Assembly: GCA_964348665.1 (NCBI GenBank)
Contig: CAYGDP010000004.1
Span: 152,190-216,189, forward strand
Source of the DNA: CAYGDP01 sp964348665
GTDB lineage: Bacteria; Verrucomicrobiota; Verrucomicrobiia; Palsa-1439; CAYGDP01
Length of the DNA stretch: 64,000 bases
Direction: 5' to 3'
The position numbers and the translations under genes were made by a program. Positions within the stretch are counted from its first letter, which is position 1. Every line of letters begins with the position of its first letter. The notes under the pieces were generated by a model. The model was given only the letters and a program-made list of their open reading frames with translations. It was not told the DNA's origin and did no database searches. Shown here piece after piece: positions 42,755 to 50,820 of the stretch.

Positions 42755-44029
42755 TCATAACTTCGGGGCGACAAGCTCCTTCGGCCCCAATGTCGCGATT
42801 GTCATCGGACGCGGTGGATATTTTGCTGCGAAGCGCTCGATGCTCGCGCGATCCACTCGATCAATAGCGTCGGCAACTTCGTCGAGCGGTTGCAGATGGC
42901 CAACATAAATGAGATCGTTCAGCACGCGGCTGGCCTGCGCGGCAGGTTGTTCGCTACGAATGATGAGTTTGCTTTTAAGCCCAATCTTGGTCTGTGATAG
43001 TTCGTCGTCAGTGATGTTTTCTCCGGCGCGTTTTAACTCGGCGCAGAGGACGTCGAGCGTTTCCTGCGAGCGGACGGCGGTCGTACCAGCGTAGGCAGCG
43101 AAGTATCCGAACCCACGCATGTAGCTGTGCCACGCGCTCACGGCATAGACCAGCCCGCGTTTTTCTCGAACTTCGGTGAAGAGTCGCGAGCTCATCCCGC
43201 CACTCAAAATCGCAGCGATAACACGCACAGTAAAGTAGTCGGAGTCGGTGCGGGAGACGGACGGAAAGGCCAGCGCGATTTGTTCCTGGTCGGATTCTTT
43301 GGGGTGGTGGATGAGACAAGAGGTAGGGACGCGTGGCTCGCGCGTCCGATCATCTTGCGGGCAAGCCAGCGGCTCGCCCCTACCTTGAGAACGATTCCAC
43401 TTGCCAAAATTCCTCTCGATGACGCGGTGAATTTTCTTCGGATCAAATTTGCCACCTACGGCGATAATGGTGTTAGCGGGCGCGAACGATGCCGCGTGTT
43501 GGGTAACGGCATCGTTTCGAGTGATCTTGGGAAGCGTCTCACGGTTGCCGAGCACTTCGCGGCCGAGGGTCGGACCGAGGTATGCTTCGTTCAGGATGCG
43601 AAAGATTTTCTGTCGCGGCTCGTCTTCGATAGCTTGCAATTCCTGCAGCGCGCAGTCACGGGCGGTATCGAGTTCCTTGGTGGGGAACTTCGGATGTAAA
43701 AAGATTTCTGCGATTAATTTGACGACTTCGCCGAGATGCTGGGGGAGGAACGTGGCGCCGAAGTTTGTCGTTTCGATGCTGGCCGAGCAATGGCGGTGAA
43801 CTCCTAGAAAATCAAAACGCTCGGTGAGCCAGCGGTTGGAATGCTGGGCGGTGCCCGTCGGCAATGTCTCGGCGATGAGATTGGCGAGGCCGAGCTTGTC
43901 GGCTGGATCGTTACGTGCACCAACGAGAGAGCAAATGGCGAACGCGGTGACCCCGCCCGCACCTCGTTGCATGACCAGGCGTAGCCCATTGTCGAGGGTA
44001 AGCACTTCGCCGTTATGGTTCTTAGCCAT
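42755..44029 (-). CDS. M16 family peptidase homologue, zinc motif lost (partner subunit)
   Basis: 424 residues from ATG 44029 (MAKNHNGEVLTLDNGLRLVMQRG). It has the two-lobed M16 architecture. Where HXXEH should stand, the sequence is GLANLIAETLPTGT, so zinc cannot be bound. The C-terminal lobe keeps the R/Y region (LFTEVREKRGLVYAVSAWHS) used by the non-catalytic partner for substrate binding. With the catalytic gene downstream it would form an alpha/beta heterodimer. An in-frame 21-codon palindromic element (43322-43384) adds GEPLACPQDDRTREPRV-type residues to a loop in the middle of the protein. A start further upstream (44245) is antisense to the rhodanese gene and rejected. Confidence 0.88.
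   Translation of the reverse strand: MAKNHNGEVLTLDNGLRLVMQRGAGGVTAFAICSLVGARNDPADKLGLANLIAETLPTGTAQHSNRWLTERFDFLGVHRHCSASIETTNFGATFLPQHLGEVVKLIAEIFLHPKFPTKELDTARDCALQELQAIEDEPRQKIFRILNEAYLGPTLGREVLGNRETLPKITRNDAVTQHAASFAPANTIIAVGGKFDPKKIHRVIERNFGKWNRSQGRGEPLACPQDDRTREPRVPTSCLIHHPKESDQEQIALAFPSVSRTDSDYFTVRVIAAILSGGMSSRLFTEVREKRGLVYAVSAWHSYMRGFGYFAAYAGTTAVRSQETLDVLCAELKRAGENITDDELSQTKIGLKSKLIIRSEQPAAQASRVLNDLIYVGHLQPLDEVADAIDRVDRASIERFAAKYPPRPMTIATLGPKELVAPKL
43322..43384. repeat. Palindromic dispersed repeat (GGTAGGG...CCCTACC), in frame within the M16 partner gene
   Basis: A 63-bp element beginning GGTAGGGACGCG and ending GCTCGCCCCTACC. Terminal arms GGTAGGG/CCCTACC are inverted, and the inner GGACGCG / CGCGTCC makes a left-side hairpin (43327-43347). 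The length is 21 codons, preserving the reading frame. It differs in sequence from the TGTAGCGG family, so at least two families can insert within genes here. Confidence 0.75.
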
Positions 44030-44080
44030 AACGGCAATTTTGTGCTTGGCGTGCCGCAAAAGCAACGGCAAACTGTGCGT

Positions 44081-44464
44081 ATGAAAATTTTTCTGACTTT
44101 GTTTGCATCGGTTTTGTGTGCGATCGCCTGTGCCGAAGAAATCAAGCATACCGACGAGCCGGTGGCGGACGTGAAAAAAGCAGTGGAGGAGGGGAAAGCC
44201 ATTCTCTTGGACGTGCGCAACAAGGAAGAATGGGAGGCGGGCCATTTGAAAGCCGCGATTTTTCTACCGCTGGGCGAACTCAAAAAGGCGGATAAGATTC
44301 CCGACATTTTGCCCAAAAATAAACCGATTTATGTTCATTGTGCCGCCGGGTACCGAGCTTTGGGTGGCGCGAAGAAACTTAAGGAACTCGGGCTGGATGC
44401 TCGCGCACTGAAATCGGGTTACGACGATCTTCGCAAAAACGGCTTTGAGCAGGCTCCGAAGTGA
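44081..44464 (+). CDS. Periplasmic rhodanese-like sulfurtransferase
   Basis: A 127-residue single rhodanese domain with a Sec signal peptide (MKIFLTLFASVLCAIACA). LLDVRNKEEWEAGHLKAAIFLPLGEL and the catalytic Cys87 in IYVHCAAGYRALGGAKKLKELG identify the family. The active-site loop CAAGYR is the 6-residue type of sulfurtransferases such as GlpE and PspE. These enzymes move sulfane sulfur between thiols. The start ATG at 44081 is 51 bp from the divergent M16 gene. The stop overlaps the upstream codons of the oxidoreductase gene. Confidence 0.9.
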   Translation: MKIFLTLFASVLCAIACAEEIKHTDEPVADVKKAVEEGKAILLDVRNKEEWEAGHLKAAIFLPLGELKKADKIPDILPKNKPIYVHCAAGYRALGGAKKLKELGLDARALKSGYDDLRKNGFEQAPK

Positions 44465-44508
44465 AGTTGATTGAATTAACTACTAAAGACGCGAAAGGAC
44501 ATAATAAT

Positions 44509-45858
44509 ATGAATCGCCGAAAATTTCTGAAAACTTCCGCCGCCACGACTGCAGTACTGTTGTTTCCCGCCATCCTTCGCGCACAGGACGCGCGCAAATA
44601 CAAAACCGCTCTCATCGGTAGCGGTTGGTGGGGCAATAACATCCTCTCCGAAGCCATGGCCAGTGGCGCGTGCCAGATCGTTGGGCTCTGCGACGTGGAT
44701 CAACGAATGCTCGACCCGACCGCAGAACGCGTGCAGAAAGTCACAGGCGATCAACCCCGGAAATATCGCGATTATCGTGAGTTGCTCGACAAAGAGAAAC
44801 CAGAAATCGCCATCATCGGTACTCCCGATCATTGGCACGCGCTCCCAATGATTGCCGCCGTAAAAGCCGGCGCCCACGTGTACGTCGAGAAACCCATCAG
44901 CCACACCATCAACGAAGGCCGAGCGATGGTGAAAGCCGCTCGCGATACCAGCCGCGTCGTCCAGGTCGGCACGCATCGCCGCGTTTCTCCTCACAATGTC
45001 AGTGGACGCGAATTTATCCGCTCGGGCAAGCTCGGCAAGATCGGCATGGTGCGATGTTTCGTGCATTACGGAGGTGGTCCGGAGAAGCCGATCAAAAATA
45101 TTGAGCCGCCCCCGGAATTGGATTGGGAGATGTGGTGCGGCCCGGCGCCGCTCCGGCCTTACAACGGCCCCGCAAAACTTTCAGGCTCAAACCCCTGGCG
45201 AGGCGCCATTCATCCGCGCGGATTCCGCGGGTATCTCGACTATGCCAACGGGCAACTGGGCGATTGGGGGATTCATTGGCTCGATCAAGTGCTTTGGATT
45301 ACCGAGGAAAAATGGCCGCGCAAAGTGTTTTCCACGGGCGGACGTCCAGTACGAGGCGCTCCCGTGCTGACGAAAGAAGAGCAGACCAGCGATGCACCCG
45401 ATCATCAACTTGCCACGTTTGAATTCGAACAATTCACCGTGCAATGGGAACATCGCCAATTCGCCGCCAACAACGCCGAGAAAGGCGAAAACGTCGGCTG
45501 CTACTTCTACGGCACCAATGGCACGTTTCATATGGGTTGGCAAAACGGCTGGACGTTTTATCCTGCCGATGGCAAACCCGTCATCCATGAAGACGCCAAA
45601 CTCGGTCAGCCTGACGGGCAAAACATCAAGGAACTCTGGGCGGATTTTCTCGATGCCATCAAGACCGGCCGCAAACCGATCAGCGACATCGAAGAAATCC
45701 ATCGCTCCACCAACATGGCGTTGCTCGGCATGATGTCGCTCAAGCTCGGCCGCAGCGTCCAATGGGACGGCGCCAAAGAACAAGTCGTCGACGACAAAGA
45801 AGCCAACAAACTCCTCTCGCGCCCTTACCGCAAAGGTTGGGAGTATCCGAGGGTGTAA
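44509..45858 (+). CDS. Tat-exported Gfo/Idh/MocA family oxidoreductase
   Basis: 449 residues from ATG 44509 (AAAGGA upstream; the GTG at 44461 is less likely). The twin-arginine signal NRRKFLKTSAATTAVLLFPAILRAQ targets a folded, cofactor-loaded enzyme to the periplasm. The NAD(P)-binding Rossmann domain has ALIGSGWWGNNILSEAM, LCDVDQRML, IIGTPDHWHALPMIAAVKAGAHVYVEKPISHTI (with the EKP catalytic Lys) and VVQVGTHRR. The C-terminal substrate domain has LGDWGIHWLDQVLW. Such enzymes are numerous in Verrucomicrobia and Planctomycetes and act on sugars; the substrate here is unknown. Confidence 0.93.
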   Translation: MNRRKFLKTSAATTAVLLFPAILRAQDARKYKTALIGSGWWGNNILSEAMASGACQIVGLCDVDQRMLDPTAERVQKVTGDQPRKYRDYRELLDKEKPEIAIIGTPDHWHALPMIAAVKAGAHVYVEKPISHTINEGRAMVKAARDTSRVVQVGTHRRVSPHNVSGREFIRSGKLGKIGMVRCFVHYGGGPEKPIKNIEPPPELDWEMWCGPAPLRPYNGPAKLSGSNPWRGAIHPRGFRGYLDYANGQLGDWGIHWLDQVLWITEEKWPRKVFSTGGRPVRGAPVLTKEEQTSDAPDHQLATFEFEQFTVQWEHRQFAANNAEKGENVGCYFYGTNGTFHMGWQNGWTFYPADGKPVIHEDAKLGQPDGQNIKELWADFLDAIKTGRKPISDIEEIHRSTNMALLGMMSLKLGRSVQWDGAKEQVVDDKEANKLLSRPYRKGWEYPRV

Positions 45859-45864
45859 GCTAGG

Positions 45865-46320
45865 ATGATAAGCCAATATCCCAAAGCAATTCTTGCAATT
45901 TTGGTGAGCTACGGCGCAGGAATCTGGTGTGCGATTTTGGCGCTGAGGAAGAGCCGAGCCATCGAGGAAGCCAAGCGTTGGCCAAGCGTGCGCGGCAAGA
46001 TTTTGGAATCGGTCATCTACAAAGACCCAGACAGAAATGCGACCCACTTCAGGGTCAGGTATGAGTTTGTGGTCGGCGAGAGGATCGAAGGGAATACACC
46101 CAGATTATCGGGGAATTGGTTTTGGAACAATCAGCAGCAAAAAGCGTTTGTTGACCGTTATAAGTCTGGGCAGGAGGTAGACGTCTTTTACAATCCACGA
46201 GATCCGAGAAAAAATTGCCTCGATCGCAAAGACAGGAGTGGAATTGGCGTTCTATGGGTTATATCGGTAGGAGGGGTGATCCTCGCCTCGCTGCTGGTTT
46301 GGTTGTATACGACAGAATGA
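45865..46320 (+). CDS. DUF3592 membrane protein
   Basis: A 151-residue protein with an N-terminal transmembrane segment (about 8-27) and a C-terminal one (about 129-147) around a beta-rich domain. It contains WPSVRGKILESVIYKDPDRNATHFRVRYEFVVGERIEG and VDVFYNPRDPRKNCLDR, the DUF3592 pattern. It starts 6 bp after the Gfo/Idh/MocA gene. Its function is unknown. Confidence 0.8.
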   Translation: MISQYPKAILAILVSYGAGIWCAILALRKSRAIEEAKRWPSVRGKILESVIYKDPDRNATHFRVRYEFVVGERIEGNTPRLSGNWFWNNQQQKAFVDRYKSGQEVDVFYNPRDPRKNCLDRKDRSGIGVLWVISVGGVILASLLVWLYTTE

Positions 46321-46411
46321 AGTTATGTGACGGCGAATGGCCAGTAATATTAGCCGCGCTGTCTAGCAAAAATGATTCCTCCTCGCAAGGCTACTAGGAC
46401 GAATCTATAGT

Positions 46412-46762
46412 TTGCCTGTAACGACCGCACTGGCTAAAGAAGTTCGCAAGCTCTCGGATGCCGAGAAAATCCGCTTGGCCGAGAATTTTTGGGACGAATT
46501 CGCTACCCATGGCGAACGATTGCCCGTGCCTGAATCACATAGCAGTCTGTTGAAATACTTCTGCTTTTAAGGTGGCGCAAGCTTCCAGCTTGCGATCTCC
46601 AAGTGAAATGGTTTCGCAAGCAAGATGCTTGCGCCACAATTTTGAGGATTTCAACAGGGTGATAAGCGGCTGCTCGATGCCCGCCTCGCCACGTATCTCA
46701 AGTCGCCGAAGTCGGCAATCACGCTGGATGAATTTCGCCGCCGTTTGGCGTGCTCTTTGTGA
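46412..46762 (+). pseudogene. Addiction-module antitoxin-like gene, disrupted by a MITE
   Basis: The N-terminal half from TTG 46412 reads TALAKEVRKLSDAEKIRLAENFWDEFATHGERLPVPESH, the start of the 'putative addiction module component' family (TIGR02574-like). The frame then runs into the 111-bp element and stops at 46570. After the element the same protein continues from 46661 (DKRLLDARLATYLKSPKSAITLDEFRRRLACSL) to TGA 46762. Joining the halves would give a normal 75-80 residue antitoxin. No RelE/ParE toxin gene follows, so the system is dead. Confidence 0.78.
46547..46657. mobile_element. 111-bp MITE with terminal inverted repeats, inside the antitoxin-like gene
   Basis: Ends CTGTTGAAAT (46547-46556) and ATTTCAACAG (46648-46657) are perfect inverted repeats. 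A second inner pair GTGGCGCAAGC / GCTTGCGCCAC lies near 46572 and 46629, with further AGCTTGCG / CGCAAGC units. The element encodes nothing and is precisely bounded by the two halves of the antitoxin. The target duplication could not be fixed by eye. Confidence 0.8.
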
Positions 46763-46810
46763 GGGTCAACGCATTGAACCCTTGTTGCAGTCTTTGTATT
46801 ACCGACGGAA

Positions 46811-46838
46811 GAGATTCTTCGCTTCGCTCAGAATGACA
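46811..46838. repeat. Dispersed repeat of the AGATTCTTCGCTTCGCTCAG type
   Basis: GAGATTCTTCGCTTCGCTCAG followed by AATGACAG is a short sequence that recurs between genes in many bacterial genomes. It has a CTTCGCTTCGCTCAG core. It lies in the spacer between the disrupted antitoxin gene and leuC. ATTCGTGTCCATTCGTGG at 46873-46890 is another such stretch. Nothing else is recognised in this spacer. Confidence 0.4.
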
Positions 46839-46937
46839 GCTTGGGTAAGGTTGTAGTAATGATATGATAATCATTCGTGTCCATTCGTGGTCTAACGACC
46901 ATTGTATCGCGGCAGTTTTCGTGCTAAAGTCCGCACG

Positions 46938-48305
46938 ATGACCTTAACCGAAAAACTTCTGGCACGGGCGAGCGGCAAAGCGAATGTCTCCTCGGGCGAG
47001 AACGTCTGGGTGAACGTGGATGTGCTGATGACCCACGATGTTTGCGGGCCGGGCACGATTGGCGTGTTCAAACGCGAGTTCGGCAAGACCGCGAAAGTCT
47101 GGGATGCGAGCAAGATCGTCATCATCCCCGACCATTACATCTTCACCGCCGACTCACTCTCGAACCGCAATGTAGATATCCTCCGCGAGTTCGTCCGGGA
47201 GCAGGGCATCCAATATTTCTATGACGTGATTGACGACCCGAAAGGGTCGTGGCATTTCGATGCGAGCAAAGGCCAGCTCAAACGTCAATACGGTTCGTCT
47301 TTTGCCGGTGTTTGCCACACCGCGCTGCCCGAAAAAGGCCACACTCGTCCCGGCGAAATCCTCCTCGGCACCGACAGCCACACGTGCATGGCGGGCGCGT
47401 TCAACGAATTCGCCAGCGGCATCGGCAATACCGACGCGGGTTTTGTCTTTGGCACAGGCAAACTCCTGCTCAAAGTTCCCGATACCATGCACTTCATACT
47501 CGAAGGTGAAATGCCAGCGGGCGTGATGGCAAAAGACATCATCCTCCATGTGATTGGCGATATCGGCTTCGACGGTGCGACCTATCGGGCAATGGAATAC
47601 AGCGGCAGCGGCGTGGCATCCCTTTCGCTCGACGACCGGATGACAATCGCCAACATGGCCATCGAAGCAGGCGCCAAGAACGGGGTTTTTCCCGCCGACG
47701 AAAAAACGTTCAGCTACGTTCGCGAGCGCACCAAACGTGCTGGCACGAAACAAACCTTCGATCCCGTTTCTCCCGATAAAGGCACGACCTACGTTTACGA
47801 GAAAGCGTTTGATTTATCCAAACTCGAGCCAACCGTTGCGTGTCATCCGAACCCCGGCGTCCGCAAGCTCGCAAAGGAACTTTCCAAGGAAAAACTCGAC
47901 CGCGCCTACATCGGCTCCTGCACAGGGGGCAAGACCAGCGATTTCCTTGCGTTCGCAAAAGTCGTGCAAGGCAAGCGAGTCACGATTGACACCTTCGGTG
48001 TGCCCGCCACGACCGAAGTGGTGGACGCATTGCACAAAACGCAATGGGGAGAAAAAAGTGTCTGGCAAATTCTTGAAGATGCGGGCGTGCGAATGACTGA
48101 GAACGCCAGTTGCGCCGCGTGTCTGGGCGGTCCCACCGACACCTTTGGTCGTCTCAATACGCCGATGAAATGCATCACCGCTACCAACCGCAATTTTCCC
48201 GGACGCATGGGCCATCGCGAAAGCCAGGTGTTCCTCGCCAGTCCCTACACGGTAGCCGCAAGCGCACTGACGGGTCACATCACTGATCCGAGGGAGTTTT
48301 TGTGA
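46938..48305 (+). CDS. leuC: 3-isopropylmalate dehydratase large subunit (homoaconitase-like branch)
   Basis: 455 residues from ATG 46938. It is an aconitase-superfamily large subunit: GTDSHTCMAGAFNEFASGIGNTDAGFVFGTGK, and FeS-cluster cysteines in GSCTGGKTSDF and SCAACLGG (with CHTAL earlier). The C-terminal FPGRMGHRESQVFLASPYTVAASALTGHITDPREF is typical of the LeuC/homoaconitase family. With LeuD it isomerises 2-isopropylmalate in leucine synthesis. This branch also includes homoaconitase, so the substrate is not fully certain. leuD is found 3.6 kb downstream on the same strand instead of next to it. Confidence 0.92.
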   Translation: MTLTEKLLARASGKANVSSGENVWVNVDVLMTHDVCGPGTIGVFKREFGKTAKVWDASKIVIIPDHYIFTADSLSNRNVDILREFVREQGIQYFYDVIDDPKGSWHFDASKGQLKRQYGSSFAGVCHTALPEKGHTRPGEILLGTDSHTCMAGAFNEFASGIGNTDAGFVFGTGKLLLKVPDTMHFILEGEMPAGVMAKDIILHVIGDIGFDGATYRAMEYSGSGVASLSLDDRMTIANMAIEAGAKNGVFPADEKTFSYVRERTKRAGTKQTFDPVSPDKGTTYVYEKAFDLSKLEPTVACHPNPGVRKLAKELSKEKLDRAYIGSCTGGKTSDFLAFAKVVQGKRVTIDTFGVPATTEVVDALHKTQWGEKSVWQILEDAGVRMTENASCAACLGGPTDTFGRLNTPMKCITATNRNFPGRMGHRESQVFLASPYTVAASALTGHITDPREFL

Positions 48306-48313
48306 GTTAATTT

Positions 48314-49222
48314 ATGGATAGTTTGATCCAAATCGTCAGCATAACCGTTGGAGCTTTACTGGTCGTTTATCAATTGGGTCGTCAGCATCGCAATGAAATA
48401 AAGCTCCAACAAGACAATTTCAGGCAGGAGCAACGCTTAAAGCTCTTCGAGCAAATCGCGGAATTGGAAGAAACTGCCCAGACCGCGATTGCAGAATTGA
48501 GCACAATGGGATTGAGCGCCCCGAATCAATTCGACCTTTTTAAAATTGTTTTTGATGCTCACTCAGCGCACCCAAAAGATGTTCCAATTCCTGGGCCAAT
48601 CAGGACAAGGGGCAACGATTTTGTAGAGGCTTTTAAAAAGGCATCTGCCGCAGTTTCGGCAGTCACTATGGCCGTTGAGCGAAGGGAGATTCTTAATCCA
48701 GATTTTTCGATTTTCCGTATTGCGATCATTCATCAGTCACAAAAATGCCTGGAAGCCTACATGGCTTTTAGCGTCAAAATCGCACCTTACCTATCGATCT
48801 CAACGCCTGATGGCTTGCGGAGTAGCCCTTTAATGCCGCCGTCGGCAGAAGACGATACCGAGATTAAAATCTTGGGGCAGAAGTTCTACGACGAATATTT
48901 CACCTTGCAGATGTATTTGAGCGATTTGATTATCGAAGCTCAAAACAGCTTACTCGGCCAGCTTTTCCAGAACCGATTGCCAATTCGCCAGCCATTAGAT
49001 CCCAAGCATTTGGTCATCTCGACTGAAATTGACGCAATGAAAATAGTCGAAGAACGCCTAGAATTAGCGAAGCATTTTCCTCCAGAAAAACTCCCATCGC
49101 GTTTGGCGGAATTACGACGTCCTCAGAAGCAATGCCATTGGATACCATTTGCAAATTGCACGTGCGATTTCTCTCATGCCGAGCTCGAGAAGAAAAAGAC
49201 CACAAAGGAGAAAACGCTATGA
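48314..49222 (+). CDS. Membrane-anchored coiled-coil protein, partner of Mrr-like nuclease
   Basis: 302 residues. One N-terminal membrane helix (about 3-20; IQIVSITVGALLVVYQL) is followed by a charged coiled-coil (RQHRNEIKLQQDNFRQEQRLKLFEQIAELEETA). The soluble part is rich in predicted helix and ends in a polybasic tail with Cys residues (CHWIPFANCTCDF). It begins 8 bp after leuC and its stop overlaps the start of the nuclease gene (ATGA), so the two are translated together. No family recognised. Base composition is noticeably more AT-rich than leuC, suggesting acquisition. Confidence 0.7.
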   Translation: MDSLIQIVSITVGALLVVYQLGRQHRNEIKLQQDNFRQEQRLKLFEQIAELEETAQTAIAELSTMGLSAPNQFDLFKIVFDAHSAHPKDVPIPGPIRTRGNDFVEAFKKASAAVSAVTMAVERREILNPDFSIFRIAIIHQSQKCLEAYMAFSVKIAPYLSISTPDGLRSSPLMPPSAEDDTEIKILGQKFYDEYFTLQMYLSDLIIEAQNSLLGQLFQNRLPIRQPLDPKHLVISTEIDAMKIVEERLELAKHFPPEKLPSRLAELRRPQKQCHWIPFANCTCDFSHAELEKKKTTKEKTL

Positions 49223-50043
49223 AGCCTGAGTTTGATCTACCTGATTCCTGCGAACGATGTCACAAGGACACATGGATTGCCAGCAATGGGATTTGCAAAA
49301 AATGCTATTCGGAAATCATGTACCTGAAAGCCGATCCTGAGAGAGCAAAAGCTCAGATGAAGCGCTTATCAAAAATCGAGACAGGAGTAATTCGGTTCGC
49401 CAGAAGTATTGCCGCTTCACAAACGAGCCAGAGGAAGTTGGAGTTGAAATCTCGCTTAGAGAAACTCGAGCACGCAGTCGTGAATGAAGGCAATCGAGAA
49501 TTGACAAGGATTTTCAACGCTCGTCCCGTAGAACTGGCTCAAAGAAGAGATCCGCATCTGCTCGATGTGCATGTCCAGAACATAAACGCTGAACTCATAA
49601 AACATATCCAACATGATTCGCGATCCATTTATGGGATTTCGCCGCGGAAATTTGAGGAAATTATTGCAGAAATTCTTGCCGATATGGGTTGCGATGTCAA
49701 ACTAATGCCCGAGACGCGTGATGGGGGGAGAGACGTGCTCGCGACGTTCAAAACTACTTTGGGTGAGTTCTTGGCCATTGTTCAATGCAAAAGGCAGATG
49801 CCTTTGAACAAGGTTGGGCTGAGCATCGTTGAAAGATTTCTCTACACGATACGCGACAAGGACAAGGCGTCTTTTGGTTTGGTGGCAACGACGTCGTTCT
49901 TCACGAGCGGTGCGCGCGCAAAGGCGGACGAGTATAAATACCAACTTAAACTCGCAGACAAAAATGCTGTGTTGAGATGGATCGGGCGGTATGGCACTTG
50001 GAAGAAAACACCAGAGGCAGGCATCTGGATTCCAAACGCTTAA
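49219..50043 (+). CDS. Zinc-ribbon plus Mrr-type restriction endonuclease
   Basis: 274 residues from ATG 49219 (AAAGGAG upstream). The N-terminus has a possible zinc ribbon (CERCHKDTW...CKKCY, about 11-33), then a charged helical part (about 50-115). A C-terminal PD-(D/E)xK nuclease domain (about 140-270) has ISPRKFEEIIAEILADMGCDVKLMP, GGRDVLA (catalytic Asp) and FLAIVQCKRQ (QxK). SFGLVATTSFFTSGARAKADEYKYQL is the usual Mrr end. Mrr-type nucleases cut modified or foreign DNA. With the membrane coiled-coil partner it makes a two-gene module typical of defence systems; that role is inferred. Confidence 0.82.
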   Translation: MKPEFDLPDSCERCHKDTWIASNGICKKCYSEIMYLKADPERAKAQMKRLSKIETGVIRFARSIAASQTSQRKLELKSRLEKLEHAVVNEGNRELTRIFNARPVELAQRRDPHLLDVHVQNINAELIKHIQHDSRSIYGISPRKFEEIIAEILADMGCDVKLMPETRDGGRDVLATFKTTLGEFLAIVQCKRQMPLNKVGLSIVERFLYTIRDKDKASFGLVATTSFFTSGARAKADEYKYQLKLADKNAVLRWIGRYGTWKKTPEAGIWIPNA

Positions 50044-50358
50044 AAAATTCTCTCGTGAGCGCGCGCTGGCTTAAAGCAAATCAACGTAGAAGATCTGAGC
50101 GGTTGTGACTGACATCAGGACTATCTGAACTCGATTTGCGACGATCTGAACTCGAGATTCTGCAATCGGAGTGCTGATTGAGGCGGAAGGAGTGGCTTCT
50201 GCAGCTAGAGGATTTCCTATCACTACTCGGGGAGGGCGAATCGAGGCTGTGTCTGTCGCAAGCGGGGCGACGTGATGCTAAATGGCGGCCATTACGCGCA
50301 GATTTGGGTGTGTACTCTCGCCGTTGACATTGGTAAGAAATGGCGTAGCATTTGCGCC
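50044..50358. other. Spacer without a gene; short direct repeats
   Basis: 315 bp between the Mrr-like gene and the TPR gene. ATCTGAACTCGA occurs twice, 21 bp apart (50123 and 50144), with a third related GATCTGAGC at 50092. A purine-rich stretch and a possible weak promoter precede the ATG at 50359. The longer frame from 50272 lacks a ribosome site and is not accepted. Confidence 0.5.
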
Positions 50359-50820
50359 ATGAGCGCCCCCTCACAACTGGACGAAGCGCACGCGCACGAG
50401 CTATTCTCCGTGGAATGTTTCAATCGCGCATGGAGTTTCATGGAAAAACCACAACGGACGCCCGAAGAGGACGAGCAGATGCTTCTACTCTCTCATACGG
50501 CTCTTTGGCACTGGACGCAGCGCAAGGATTGTGCCCAGCGCAATTTATCCATCGGCTACTGGCATTTGGCCCGAATTTATGCGCTGCTCGGCAGAGCTGA
50601 GGACGCCCTTCGATACGGCGAGTCGTGCTTGCGTCACAGCCAAAATGAACCCTGCTTTTACTTGGGCTACGCGCATGAATCACTCGCCCGGGCCGCGATG
50701 GTCGGCGGTGACAGCCAGCGCGCCGACCGCCATTTATCGGAGGCTCGTCGTCTTGCCGCACTAATCCCCGACGCCGACGAACGATCCATGTTAGAGAAAG
50801 ACTTGGAAACGATCAAATAA
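50359..50820 (+). CDS. Small TPR-like cytoplasmic protein (153 aa)
   Basis: From ATG 50359 it has an HExxxE-like start (DEAHAHELFSVECFNRAWSFMEKPQRTPEEDEQMLLLSHTALWHW) and then a TPR-like part with GYWHLARIYALLGRAEDALRYGESCLRHS and YLGYAHESLARAAMVGGDSQRADRHLSEARRLAALI. Conserved helix-turn-helix alpha-solenoid pairs suggest a peptide-binding scaffold. No partner is evident. The function is unknown. Confidence 0.65.
   Translation: MSAPSQLDEAHAHELFSVECFNRAWSFMEKPQRTPEEDEQMLLLSHTALWHWTQRKDCAQRNLSIGYWHLARIYALLGRAEDALRYGESCLRHSQNEPCFYLGYAHESLARAAMVGGDSQRADRHLSEARRLAALIPDADERSMLEKDLETIK

Noticed and set aside
45187..46047. 286-aa frame antisense to the Gfo/Idh/MocA gene
   Set aside because: The sense gene has clear catalytic motifs and a Tat signal; the antisense product shows only compositional artefacts.
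46412..46762. Functional toxin-antitoxin pair
   Set aside because: The antitoxin-like gene is interrupted and no toxin-like frame follows before leuC.
50092..50155. CRISPR-like spaced repeats
   Set aside because: The 12-bp repeats occur only two or three times with short uneven spacing and no cas genes; no CRISPR array was seen anywhere in the window.
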